DNA of 64,000 nt from Hydrangea macrophylla (GCA_033977485.1 CM066993.1:31734001-31798000), one strand, 5' to 3'; shown: positions 11,050-22,214, counted from the first letter of the stretch. The notes: generated by a model not told the origin, from the sequence alone. Translations and numbers: made by a program.

Positions 11050-11640
11050 ATCTAAATAGCAATAAAAAACGTGCATCACCAGTACCAAACAAAGCTCTAA
11101 CTTGATTGTGAAAGTAGGAGCATACCTTCCAGATTCTGCTATCCTCAGCGTCAAAGCCTGCTTCTCCTGGGATGATGGCATTTACCCGAACCTGATCTAG
11201 GGGTCCTTGTAGTCCTTGAACTAGTGCTCCATAATATCCTTTGCGAGGTGCACGACAATCCTTGCTTAAGTGACCTGAATTATTGTAGTTGTGGTAGAAA
11301 TTATCATTATGATGGTGGGTCTTGGGAGCCGTGCAATTCTTTGCAATGTGTTTGGGTTTTCCATAGTTGAAACATCCCTCATTACTCTATCTTGGGGCAG
11401 CAAGTGGTGCTTGAGGTGGTGGCCCTTGTTGTTGATATTACCGAGGTCAAAGATAATTCAACTAGGGTTTCCTGGTTCCATCCCAAGTTTGCTTATTTTC
11501 CTAATAGTTACCATAAGGTCTCCAACCATGGGCATTTCTCAGTGGTGGGGCATGGAAACTCCTCTATTGAAAGTTCTTTGGAGGAAGGGGTCGGTTCATC
11601 GATTTTTGCTGGATTGGATATACATCCTTTTCTAGACTTA
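11050..11640 (-). pseudogene. gag: Gag zinc-knuckle region of element C
   Basis: On the minus strand two knuckles are recognisable near 11345-11375 (CFNYGKPKHIAKNC) and 11255-11295 (YHNYNNSGHLSKDC). In both, one or two of the expected Cys are Tyr, each explainable by a single G-to-A change. Stops are frequent upstream. This is the C-terminal end of a chromovirus gag. Confidence 0.65.
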
Positions 11641-11670
11641 CAGAGAATCTTACAAGTCCTTCAAATGATT

Positions 11671-12480
11671 GGAATCATTGTTTGGAGCGACATTGATTTT
11701 TATGCTAAAAATTGGAATCATTGTTTCGAGCAACATTGATTTTTTTTTTATATATTAAAAATGAATTAAATTTGGAGCGATTTTGATTTTTGGAATCATT
11801 GTTTGGGGTGATATTGATTGTTTTTGCTGAAAATTGGAATCATTGTCTAAAGCGACACAGTTTTTCTACGAAAAATGAATCATTAAAATTGGAGCAATTT
11901 TTATTTTTGTAATCATTGTTTAGAGCGATATTGTTTTTTTTGCGAAAAATAAATCATTAAATCTGGAGCGATTTTGATTTTTGGAATCATTGTCTACAGC
12001 GACATTGATTTTTTTTTTTTTTGCAAAAAATGAATCATTAAATATGGGGCTATTTTGATTTTTGGAATCATTTTCTGGAGCGACATTGATTTTTTTGCGA
12101 AAAATGAATCATTAAATCTGGAGCGATTTTGATTTTTGGAATCATCGTCTAGAGCGACATTGATTTTTCTACTAAAATTTGGAATCATTGTCTGGAGCGA
12201 CATTGATTTTTCTGCTAAATTTGGAATCATTGTCTAGAGCAACATTGATTTTTCTACTAAATTTGGAATCATTGTCTGGAGCAACATTGATTTTTTTTTT
12301 GCTAAAATTGGAATCATTGTCTAGAGCGACCTTGATTTTCCCATTAAAGTTGGAATCATTGTCTGGAGCGACATTGATTTTCCCACTAAAATTGGAATCA
12401 TTGTCCGGAGCGATATTGATTTTTATACTAAAATTTGGAATCATTAAATTTGAAGCGATTTTGATTCTTAAAAAAAAACA
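11671..12480. repeat. 42-bp minisatellite in Tat 3' UTR
   Basis: Some fifteen copies of ggaatcattgtctggagcg followed by acattgatttttctgct. From 12139 to 12436 the units are spaced 39-45 bp, mostly 42. The left half (11671-12130) alternates this unit with a second one (aatcattaaatctggagcg), giving a composite of about 74 bp. It resembles the satellite-like arrays known from Tat/Ogre 3' UTRs. Confidence 0.85.
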
Positions 12481-12978
12481 TTGAGTCTGGAGCAACTTCA
12501 AATCCCACCAAATTAATAAACAGCATAAGGCGTAAATCGCATCTGTGACAATCATGTCATTAAAAATGCAACCTTCCCAGAATGGGACAATGTTAGAAAA
12601 GAAGGATTTAAGGCGTGGAACGCATTCTTATCATTAGAGATGACATGATTCCTAATCACCGCGTGTACATCACATGAAAGCATAAAACTGCATTTGCAAC
12701 CGTCACTACATGAGCACATGCATCACGATAAGATAGGTGCATTCATCCGTATGACTATTTGTGCTTGTGTGTGATTCTTTGCCCAAATTACGCCCTCGTC
12801 TGATTCCTTTAAGGATATATAGGCAGCTCATCGTTGAGCACGACCAACACCAGCTGTGTTAGTAGCCATTTTTTGCAACGTACTTCATTTTACCTAGGTT
12901 CTTTAGCTTGGTCAAAGGCTTGTCCTCATACAGGCTTCGATATTTCGCTTATGATACGCGTTGCAACATGAAAGTTCT

Positions 12979-12994
12979 GTCAAAGAGGGGCAAA
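12979..12994 (+). promoter_or_regulatory. Polypurine tract before LTR D
   Basis: gtcaaagaggggcaaa sits immediately before the D LTR and matches the tract gccaaagaggggcaaac of element B (18526-18542, minus). It would prime plus-strand DNA synthesis. Confidence 0.7.
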
Positions 12995-13514
12995 CAATAG
13001 ACACCCCAATTTTGACCGAACTATCTAACCTATGGAGAATTACCTTTGGATACGATGATGATACTGCCCGGCGCGCTTGGACAGTCTTCAAAGAACTCTT
13101 CATAAACTTCGGAAAACTTCTCAATCAAATTTCATTGCAAAAATGAACAAGATCTTCAAGAGCAAGTTTCTATGATTTATTAAGTATCAAATACATGTGG
13201 TAGAGAAATTAGAGCGTTCGAGATAGCAGAGATTCAAGTAAAGATGTTTAGAAGCTTAAGATTATTATTTCCCTTTTTTATTATTTTAAAAGAAGAAATG
13301 AAAAAAATTGATGAAGAATTGAGAAAATCAGGCTTTTTGAAATGAATTCTACTTGTTCTAGACCTTGAAACGATTTCAAGGATATTTTAATTATCATATT
13401 TGAAGTTAGGATGAGTTAAATAAGGATTTTCAAGGCAAGAAAAATAAAAAAGGAGAAAAAAAAGAAAAAGAAAATGTTTAAAGTAGCAAGAGCCAGCACT
13501 CATGGCGACGAGCC

Positions 13515-13608
13515 GGCACTCACTAGGCACTTAGTGAGTGCTGGTGCGGCACTGGCTGAGTGCCGTTGCGGCATTCACTGAGTGTGGCAAAGGCCATTTT
13601 GAGTGCCG
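13515..13608. promoter_or_regulatory. Phased AGTGCC/GGCACT half-site array in LTR D
   Basis: Half-sites at 13515, 13526, 13537, 13548, 13559, 13570, 13581, 13592 and 13602 are 10-11 bp apart. Those from 13537 on alternate in orientation. They end about 170 bp before the TATA box. The surrounding sequence is unlike that of LTRs A and B, although the half-sites and spacing are the same. Confidence 0.7.
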
Positions 13609-13778
13609 CGCTAGATGTAGTTTTTAGAAATATGATTGCTTCTAGAATTTTCTTTGGATCTCTAGAATATCCCAAATGACCTCGTTTCTTGAGGACGTAT
13701 TTTATACCCTTCAGTCATCTTTAACATAATAAGATCATCTTGAAATGACAAGAGTACGCTCTACTTGAGGATTTCTCT

Positions 13779-13786
13779 ATAAATAT
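13779..13786 (+). promoter_or_regulatory. TATA box of LTR D
   Basis: TATAAATA in the context ctctataaatatcgac, followed by a GA-rich transcribed region. No transcript start can be proven from sequence. Confidence 0.6.
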
Positions 13787-14530
13787 CGACTTCCTCCAAA
13801 GGGAGAAAGGGGTTGGAAAAATTGAGAGGGTGAGGAACTTTGAGAGAATTCAAAGAGATCGATAGATAATCTAGGAATTTCCAGAGTGAAACTAAGGCTC
13901 TTGAAGGAATAGAGTCAATCAATCAAAGAGTTTTGGGAGATCAAAAGAAGAAAAGTAAAGAAAGAAGAGAAGTTTGAAGAAGAGAAGTGAAGAGAGCTTG
14001 AAGATTGATCCAATTCAATCAAAATCTTTGAGAATATGAGTATTTCCAGAGGTGATTCTCTCATTTAGTGTATTATCTTTACATAATTCAATCACAAATC
14101 CTAGATTCAACTAGGTTTTACACATTTTCAAAAAGTCTCTTTTCTATGCCCTTCTTCACACATTACTTGAATTGTGATTGAATTTCTATTGAATTGTCAT
14201 TGATTTGGGTCTAGATGATCAATTGACATATATAAACACGTTCTCAATCAAAATTTAGTCATGGATCATTCAAATTGGCATAGATTTCATCCTATCTCTC
14301 TCATGCTCTTCTCTTGAGTTCTATAGAATTTTCTATATTCTATTGGAATTTCTTGAGGTTAGATCCTTTAATTCTCTATACCTCCATGATTATGAGAAGG
14401 TTAGAAAGGATCTAAGTTATACTCTTAGATAATCTATGGATCTACTTTAATCCTCAAGGATCATGTATTTGGGAGAGGGAATAGGTGTAGATCTAGTTAT
14501 TTTCTTGGTTTGATTATTAAACTCAAGTGT

Positions 14531-15040
14531 TGTGAGATCCTGTCCCACATCGGATAAATATAAAAAGTTAGTCTGATATATGTAGAACCAAGTTGACTAC
14601 TACTAACAACTTGGCCTTAAGCATTTTAAGGGCCAATGTGGTAGGCCCGTCAAGTTATTGGGCTAGTGGACCTCTTGGGGCGTTACAAATGGTATCAAAG
14701 CCAACTCTGGTCCCGTAAGGGCGCCGTGGGGGTGTGGCAGAGGAGTAGAGGCTCCGGAGAGGGGTTCCTTGTGCAGGCTTATGGGCTGTTCTGTGGTCAC
14801 CAATGATCTGCTTCCACATTGACCAGCCAGGGGGAGAACTGGGCCAACGCAACGAGGACACCGCGTCTTTGAGTGGGGGAGATTGTGAGATCCCGTCCCA
14901 CATCGGATAAATATAAAAAGTTAGTCTGGTATATGTAGAACCAAGGGGACTACTACTAACAACTTGGGCTTAAGCATTTTAAGGGCCAATGTGGTAGGCC
15001 CGTCAAGTTGTTGGGCTAGTGGACCTCTTGGGGCATTACA
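14531..15040 (+). mobile_element. TRIM1, miniature LTR retrotransposon
   Basis: Two 157-bp terminal repeats (14531-14687 and 14884-15040) start TGTGAGATCC and end CATTACA or CGTTACA. After the first comes TGGTATCAAAGCC (14690-14702), an initiator-tRNA-Met-type primer site. Before the second comes gagtgggggaga, a polypurine tract. The interior is about 200 bp and codes for nothing. The left flank is AGTGT, but the right flank (aataa) does not match; the matching AGTGT lies beyond TRIM2 at 48134-48138. Confidence 0.85.
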
Positions 15041-15046
15041 AATAAA

Positions 15047-15339
15047 TGTAACGACCCTGGTGCTGAGTGCTGTAGGGGGAGTTTGTCCCACATCTCCTAG
15101 GGAAGGAAGGTTAATGTGCTATATATATGTGTGGTGTCAAGTCTCCTTAGTAAGAGGCCTTTTGGGTAGTGGCCCAAGAACAAATCTGTGCAGGTTTGGG
15201 CCCAACGCGGACAATATCTTACTGAGCTAGACTAGGGTCATGATAGAATGATATCAGAGTCTGACCCAACTGGAAGTGTGCCAACAGGGACATTGGGCCC
15301 TAAGGGGGGTGGAATGTAATGACCCTGGTGCTGAGTGCT
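15047..15339 (+). mobile_element. TRIM2, left part
   Basis: The first terminal repeat runs 15047-15245 (TGTAACGACC to GGGTCATGATA). Next come a Met-type primer site TGATATCAGAGT (15249-15260), a short interior, the purine tract cctaaggggggtgg, and the first 25 bp of the second terminal repeat (15315-15339). Element B is inserted there. TRIM1 and TRIM2 share the block gtcccacatc in their terminal repeats. Confidence 0.85.
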
Positions 15340-18300
15340 TGTGGATACGCGGAACCGCTCATCCACTCTTTTTAATTTTGAGATTGTTTTTGAAAAAGGA
15401 AAGGAAAAGATCTTTTGAAAACAGATGCAGAGTCGCCACTTGATCTTTAAGGAACCAAGAAACCTAATTTTGACTCACCCAAATGGATAAAGGGCACCGA
15501 CCCTTCATAACCAAAGAACTTGGCTCGGGGTTTTGGTACGAGAGAGGAAGGAGCCTTTGTCGCGACTAAAACACCCTCAACTCGCCCCGTCTTTCGACGA
15601 GCCTCAATTTGCATCCAAATAATCATCTTATACTATGTATGGTTCGACAATTAATACTATGATAGTATATTACATCACACAAGAATTTTGAAATGGAAGA
15701 TCAAAAGATAAGATATCGTTCATAAGATCTAAGCCAAGTATCACACAATGCAAATTGAAAGATCACACAAACAAACCTAGGAAAAATCGTCTAATCATAT
15801 ATCAAGTAATAAAGTTTTCCTAATATAAAGGGAACATGAATTGTTCTTGAAACAAATAAACAAATAAATTGGAATATGCTTAGCGAGCTAGAATGACGCA
15901 TGTTAATCTTTGGGAAAAGAAAACCTCTCAATCCCCGGGACGGATGAGAAAGGATGATTAGATCGAGGGAACGCATGGATGTGTGATCAAGTTCATTCCT
16001 TATAATCTTCTTAGATTAGGAGTCACAAAAGCCCCAAATCTTTGCATGGATGCAATGTATGTATCTAGAATGTGCCAAGGTTGTAGTGTGTTTTGTGTTC
16101 ATGGATTCCTAGAATGACTTAGAAGTCTAGAATGTGTATGAATGAATGAAGGAAATCATCATGAGATATGTACAAATGTAGTATGAACTACTTCCTAAGA
16201 CATGAGCTAATTTGGAGTGCATGTAAGCACCAAATCAAAGGATGGAAGTAAAAGTGTGTTTGTTGTGAATAGTGGACAGAACAGTAACATGATCTTTTGG
16301 AAATTGAAAAGAGGGGTTAGGAATGTTTTCAATGCATGATTGTTTATGGAGATATTCCTTATTGTGTCTAGAACACAACCCAAAAAAGTATTACAGATTG
16401 AGAGAAATCATATGAATAATAGAGGTTACTCAAAAACAGAGTTCGTACTGTCGACTGAAATGTTAGAAAATCTTAGAAAATGAAAAAAAAAAAAAGATCT
16501 AGAGCCCCATATTACACAGAAAGTTCCCTAAGACATTGAAAGTTCAAAGAAAAAATAAGTTTGGACCACTCGTTTTGGAAATGTTTTCTGTAAAATAAGT
16601 TGAAAATCAACCTGGCTGCCGTGACAGCAGAGGCAGAATGTTTGGAAGGAATGTTTGGACAAAAATTGACCCCTTTCAAGTGCTTCCAAGTCAATACAAA
16701 ATCATGGGTGTCTTACAATGAGTTAAGAAGACTTTCCAAGTGGTATTTCATTCATACATTGAGTATTGAACTCAAAACAATTCTTTGAAGTTAAATAACT
16801 CACTATTTTGAAGGTTTTGAGAAAACAAGGTTTATTTCTTGAAATCAAAATGGGGGGTTTAAGAGGGGGTTTTGAAAACATATTTTTAATACTTAACGAA
16901 GATTATAATCACATAAAATGTCAACATTTGACTCACATCAAGAACTTCCAAGATTATTGGAAAGTATTATTTCCATTTTAAAGACAACTTCATGAATACA
17001 TAGGAATGTATTGAAGTTGAAATCATCATCTATCAAACATATTTTTGAGGTCAAGAGCTACTATCCATAAGGATTCACTCACCTCAAATTTCATGTCATC
17101 ATCTAGATGATGATAGAATAGTAAGTAGATAAAGCAAACAAAAAAAGAAATGAGGTAAGAGAAGATGAACAAATATAAACAAGCAAATAGATAGCAATCA
17201 ATAGATGATATTCATGATGATCTTAGACTTATAGCTTGATGTTTCACTCATGTATGGTGACTTTGGACATGGAAGTAGCTTTTTCTATCATAAATACCCA
17301 CTAAAATGGTAGTTGGGTGTATTGAATGTGAAGTAGATAGAAGTAATGAAGTAAAAACAAAGTTTAAAACTCACTTTCTTGTTTGAAAATCAAAGAAGGA
17401 AGCTTCTTTTCTCTCTATTCTAACCTTATCTCTACAACTTTCTCTCTAAAACTTTTCAAAGCTTGCATTTGACACACCCAAAATGAGAAGTCAATAAGGG
17501 TTTATATAGGCTAATTTGGGGTGATTTTGGGATTTTAGAAGTACTCCCATTGGTCCCAAACATCTGTGAACATAGAACTATGTCGTTTTGGTTTCTAATT
17601 AATCAAAATGGACCCCCAAAAGAAATTACAAAAGTGGACCATTTTGGGGGAGAGTGCCACGGCTGCAGTGGGCCAGTACCACGGTGGCACTGCTCCTCCA
17701 TATAATCCTTTTTAGGCCCCCAGAGGTTCCGGTATTCGTGAAAAGGCCCTATTTCGTCCGAAATTCACAGAAAATGAATACGAACTCCAAATTGAGGTTG
17801 TGATATACCGTTGGAAAGGTAATTGAGTCTAATTTACATGAAAAAATGTTTGGAGATAGGTCACTTTGAAAAGTTTTGTGGTATTTGCAATAAAAGCTGA
17901 TTTGATAGTCTTTTTCACCTTCGAAAATTCATAATAAATTCATTTGAAATCCAAAAATTATGTGCGATATACCGTTGGAAAGCTATTAACCTCTAGTATC
18001 CATGAAAAATGTTTGAAAAATGATACGATGCTCTGGTTTCAAAGTCAACTTTTGGTCAAGCTGGTCAAACTTGGGATTCTCGGGAAGTTCTGGAACCCTC
18101 TAGGAGCTCAAGAGCTGACGTTTTTGTTCGATTTTCTTTTAAAACTCATTTTAATACTTTTCACTTGATCTAGAATAATTCTAGAACTTTTTGGAAAATT
18201 TGGACGATTACGGTCAAACTTGGTCAAACCGGTCAACAGGGACTTTCTGGGAACGTCTGGGACTTCCAGGGGTCTCTGGAAGCCGATGATTTCATTCGGT

Positions 18301-18525
18301 CTTGCTTTAGAACTCATTTTATTATTTTTCTTACGACGTAGCGTGTTTCCAGAACATTTGGTCTGAATCTGGGAGCGTTCGGGCTTTCAGGGGTATTTGG
18401 TCATTCTGAGCATTTTGAGAGATAGAACTAACTTCCAGGATTCCTTTTTGAGTCTTTTCAATCATTGTGAACTACCAAGCTATGGGTCTCCTAAATCTGA
18501 TAGCCGACAAATTGGGGTGTCTACA
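15340..18525 (-). mobile_element. 3' LTR of element B
   Basis: On the minus strand it runs from TGTAGACACCCC (18525) to CGCGTATCCACA (15340). It contains a TATA box (17501-17510, CCTATATAAA on the minus strand) and two half-site dyads (17653-17691). It is largely collinear with LTR A (5486-8719). Confidence 0.9.
17653..17691. promoter_or_regulatory. Half-site array in 3' LTR of B
   Basis: Four half-sites at 17653, 17664, 17675 and 17686 are exactly 11 bp apart (AGTGCC, TGCAGT, AGTACC, GGCACT) and form two dyads with centres 22 bp apart. They lie about 150 bp upstream of the TATA box. LTR A has three dyads at this place. Confidence 0.7.
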
Positions 18526-18542
18526 GTTTGCCCCTCTTTGGC
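18526..18542 (-). promoter_or_regulatory. Polypurine tract of element B
   Basis: On the minus strand gccaaagaggggcaaac lies directly before the 3' LTR. It fixes the orientation of the element and shows that 18543-24361 is its 3' untranslated region. Confidence 0.8.
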
Positions 18543-19736
18543 ATGAACTTGCGAGACAACGCATGTCGCAAGCGAGTGCCAAGGCTTTGAAGAGACAGGT
18601 CTTTTTAGAGGCTACATATTTAAGATAAAAGCATTGCAAAAGATGTAATGATAGAAAACATGATGCTGGGGCTAGGGCTGGTCGTTCTCTTCGTGAGCTG
18701 CCTACGTATGACAAGGATAATTAGACCAGGACGTAGTTCGGGGCACAAAGGAGCAAATCGCACATGCACAACAAGACAGGCGAATGCTATGTTATGAGGA
18801 TGATATGCAATACATGGATGTGATATGAATTGTGTCCTGAGTCCTATCATGTTTAGTGTTCTGATCTTAGTATGAGCGAGTGCTAGTGTTTTTGACTGTG
18901 ATGCAGTGGCTGATTTGGATAAAGACACAACAGTTTGGAAGACTCTGGGTCTTGGGGCAAACTTCTTAAATTCCAAGAAACGTGCTTTGTAAGTAAAATG
19001 GATCAGACGTAAGGTTTTAAAGAATGACAACTAAAGGTGACCGAGAGATCTTGTGATAATCAATAAGTGCAAAAGCAAGCTCATGATAATCAGGAGACAC
19101 GGAGTCGTGGAAGGACGGTGCTCGTCTTCGAAATCTGGATAAGGGCGATGTTTTGGTTGTTCCTGATGACCGATCTTTGGGAGTCGATTCTAGTTTTACT
19201 ACTTTCTGCTGGGGATAGTGGGAACTAGTATCCTTCCATATTTATCCTCAGGGGATGGCGTAGGACTCTCAGAGAATCTCTCTTTTCTTGATTGGGAACC
19301 AGGACCCATCTCTGAATCTCTCACGGTTGATCAAATCTTCCGGCGCTCAATCCAAGAGGGCCATTCGGGGCCTCCAGGAGCTGGTATTTTTCTGTTTCTA
19401 TCCTCAAGGGATGATGTAGGACTCCCAAGGAATCTCTCTTAACTGTTTCTTGAACGGGAACCAGGACCCATCTCTGAATCTCTCACGGTTGATCAAGTCT
19501 TTGCAATGGTCAGTTTGAAAAGCTGATTCGAGCCTTCGGGAGCTGATATCTTTCTATTTCTATCCTCAGGGGATTAACCGAATCTACTGGGGATAAAATG
19601 GATCTATTGGGGATAAAATCTCATAAATCTTGACTAAAATGGGTCACCGGGCCTAATCGGGATCAGGAACGGGCTAAAATGGGTCAGAATTGCCCAAAAC
19701 GGGCTGAAATGGAGTGAAGCAAGGCCCGCGGGGAGC
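18543..19736 (-). other. 3' UTR of element B near the 3' LTR
   Basis: Non-coding in both directions. It contains a tandem pair with a period of about 162 bp (19223-19540, each copy with gggaaccaggacccatctc) and ctggggata phrases also found at 1-320 in element A. Confidence 0.55.
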
Positions 19737-19797
19737 AATGCCGTAGTGGCACTGGGCCACTGCCGCAGCGGCAGTTGGCCAGTGTCGCGGCGGCACT
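19737..19797. promoter_or_regulatory. Half-site array upstream of antisense mobile-domain gene
   Basis: Half-sites at 19737, 19748, 19759, 19770, 19781 and 19792 are exactly 11 bp apart and alternate in orientation. They give three dyads centred at 19745, 19767 and 19789. The middle dyad is a perfect 17-bp palindrome, ACTGCCGCAGCGGCAGT. The array aligns dyad for dyad with the LTR A array (7813-7873), while the flanks do not align. A TATA-like gtatatct follows at about 19818 and the first ATG of the antisense gene at 20020, so it may be the promoter region of that gene. Confidence 0.7.
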
Positions 19798-20019
19798 GGG
19801 TGGCCGGACTTCATGTGTGTATATCTTGGGTTTTTGTGCATTTCAACCTCATTTTTGGCCATTTCGGGGTGCTTTTGAAGCCAAAATCTGTCAAAACATA
19901 GCTTGTGCACGCTCAGGTGGGTAATCTTTCCCCATAATTGGAATTTTGATTGGTGTTTTGGTTTATTCCATTTTTCAAGAAGAAAGTTTGGTTTTAGCTT
20001 CCATTTTTCTTGCAGATCC

Positions 20020-22214
20020 ATGGCTTCGAGCTCAAGGAGACCGTCTAAGAAGGCCAAGGAACGAATGAAAGTCGAGAGCCAAACCCCGGACTTGATTTTA
20101 CGGGACCCCCAACGTCATCTTTCGGCCGCGGCTCTAGCGAGCCTGGTATGTGAAGCTTTCGACAATTTAGGACTATTTTGTGCATTGCGCTAGTTTTATG
20201 AACTGTAGTATGCACCTAGAGTTTGTTGGAAGCTTGTTTTGTGCTCGTATGTTGATTTTGTGAAGTTGGACTTTGGGTCGTGAATATTGATTTTGTGCTC
20301 ATTTTTTTTTTGTCATTTTTGACGTGTGCAGGTGCCGGAAGTAACATTGAAGGGCCATGGTAGCCTTGCTCACGCTTTTCTATGCTACACCTAACTCTCT
20401 CCTGCCGTCAAGAGAATGGTAGATGATACCGCATTTGGCGGCTTTATCTGCCTAGTTTCAAAGAGTACCAACGATCTGGAGCATTTTTACGCTCTTGCTG
20501 AGAGATGGTGGGACACCATTAATACTTTCCATCTGCCATTCGGTGAGATGACAATGATTCCTTTTGATTTTTCCATGATTATCGGTTTGAGAGTTGGCGG
20601 GAAGCGCTTGATTCTGGACTACTTCTATGAGATTGATCCCGAGGCTGTCGAGATGTTGATTGGGGCTGTTCTCCCTAATCAGAAGGGGCACAAATTTCCT
20701 TGCAGCTGGCTTTACCGGGCTTACGGCAGAGGGAATCACAACCTGAATAATTCTCAACTTTTAAGGGTATTTCTTTTGTATGTCGTTGGTTGCTCGATCT
20801 TCGCGATACGGAATGACCGGGAGAGCTTGAGACTTCTTTCTTGCCTGGTGACCATTGGTGAGATCCCCTCTTATGACTGGGGCGGTGCCGCCTTGGCCCA
20901 TCTTGAGAAGCATATGGGTGAGGTTTCCCGGGGTGATATCAAATCAACGGGGGGATTCTGGCGAGCTTGGGAGGTATGTACTGCAACCTCCTTTATCTTC
21001 CAGCTTCTTGATTTCCGTACTTCTTGTCTTTTTTGATTTTCCCTTTGTCTGTGCAGCTTTGGAGCTTTGAGTACCTAAAAATGTTGGCTCCTTCCCCTGC
21101 TGATGAATCAGGTGAAGATGAGGACGACATGGCTCCTGTGCCTTTGTTCCCCCGAGGCTTGAGATGGTGGAGGGATGTTGTCGGGGTAAAGAGCGGGGCT
21201 CATCGGATCGTTCTCCTCAGAAACTTCTTATCTGGGCTGACAACTGCTAGCGTTAATTGGATGCCTTGGGAACGCGTTGCCTATGCTGCCCCAGAGGAGA
21301 TACAGGCGGTCAGGCCCCTTGCCTCTTGTCGACTTCTGATGGAAAGTATCGAAAGTAGGCAATGATTCCTTGGCGAGCGAGTGTCTCGGCAGGTGGTTGG
21401 TGGTCCGATGTATCGCGTCCCTCATAATCCTCCTGTGATGGATGCTGATGACCTTTCTGGTGATGCTTTGCTCGCGGCATTAGCTGGTACTGATGTTTGG
21501 GATCACTTTCTCTCTGAGACCGGCTATGAGACTTACCGTGGCCGCTTCCTGATGCCCAACTTCCCACTCCTGGATGTGAATTTCTTTTATGTTTTTGTCT
21601 CTATCTGTTGCCTATGTTTTTGACTCATCTTTCCCTAACTTGTTTTATGCCTACAGCTTCATGAGATGTACAGGAGACAGGTTCCCCCAGTTTTTGATCC
21701 TATCCCTCCTTGAGATTGGACCGTTAATGTTTTGGGTGCAGATGGCTCTCCCCAGGTTATGGAGGTGCCACAGGTCACATGTGGGTATCCCACCTAGCCA
21801 GCAGGCATCCTCAACGTCCCTTGGAGTTATGCTGAGGAAGGCCACGCCTTGGCAGCTAGCTTATGGTCTTTGGTCCTCAAGCGAGACCATCGGGTATATC
21901 TCTAATTTTGCGCTCCTTAAGGTTATGAGGTACTAACCCTGATTTTGCTCTTAATAGATGGATGGTATGCGGCAGTTTGCCACCAGTTAGATGGCGTCCT
22001 TGGTAAGTTTCTGACTCGACTTCGCTTTTGTACTTTTTGTTGTTTCTTTACTGCTTGCTTTCATTTTATTTGTGTGTGCAATATCGTGGGGGTAGTACTG
22101 GCTCATCGAGGACCGGGCCGAGGTGCAGAGGTGGCAGGAGAAGGAGGCCATCGCCGACGTACACTCCGGGTGGCTCGACAGAGGATGAAGAAGAGGAAGA
22201 CTGAGGCCTCCTAA
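20020..22214 (+). pseudogene. Antisense plant-mobile-domain (PMD) gene, spliced, broken
   Basis: The gene runs opposite to element B. ATG 20020 opens a basic N-terminus (SSRRPSKKAKERMK). Likely exons are 20020-20145, 20332-20973, 21057-21575 and from 21657. The introns between them have GTATGT/GTATGT/GTGAAT donors and GTGCAG/GTGCAG/CTACAG acceptors, and all are phase 0. Exon 2 holds the PMD signature (RWWDTINTFHLPFGEMTM, then IIGLRVGG). Exon 3 continues with LWSFEYLKMLAPSP and, after the stop, FLGERVSRQV, both usual in this family. In-frame stops occur at 20392 (TAA), 21363 (TGA) and 21711 (TGA). The exact 3' exons up to the stop at 22212 are uncertain. Host PMD proteins of the MAIN/MAIL1 type act in transposon silencing and gene expression; PMD copies carried by Ty3/gypsy elements are known. 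The function here is inferred only from the domain. Confidence 0.75.

Larger units (their letters stand above)
8720..11640 (-). mobile_element. Tekay/Del-like chromovirus fragment C
   Basis: On the minus strand, gag knuckles, protease, RT, RNase H and the start of integrase follow in the normal Ty3/gypsy order. Many stops and frameshifts occur. It is cut at 8720 by element A and ends near 11640, where D-type repeats begin. No LTR of this element is visible. The RNase H and integrase wording is that of the Tekay/Del chromoviruses, but the chromodomain would lie outside the window. Confidence 0.75.
11660..12995 (+). mobile_element. 3' end of a plus-strand Tat element (D, left copy)
   Basis: The segment ends in a polypurine tract directly before the D LTR. 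Positions 12780-12910 (aaggatatataggcagctcat, gagcacgacca) match the reverse complement of 18660-18740, the same spot before the 3' LTR of element B. It contains no gene. Upstream it is a minisatellite that abuts element C near 11650. Confidence 0.65.
12996..14530 (+). mobile_element. LTR D, left part
   Basis: It starts with AATAGACACCCC where TGTAGACACCCC is expected, so the terminal TG is mutated. It carries a half-site array (13515-13608) and a TATA box (13779-13786). At 14530 the TRIM/B insertion block begins, and the LTR resumes at 48139. Together the parts make about 3.3 kb net of the MITE. LTR E (25402-30503) belongs to the same family. Confidence 0.75.

Noticed and set aside
14531..15339. 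Cassandra-type TRIM with 5S rRNA-like promoter
   Set aside because: The terminal repeats contain no 5S-like internal promoter boxes that I can recognise; they are ordinary TRIMs with Met-type primer sites.
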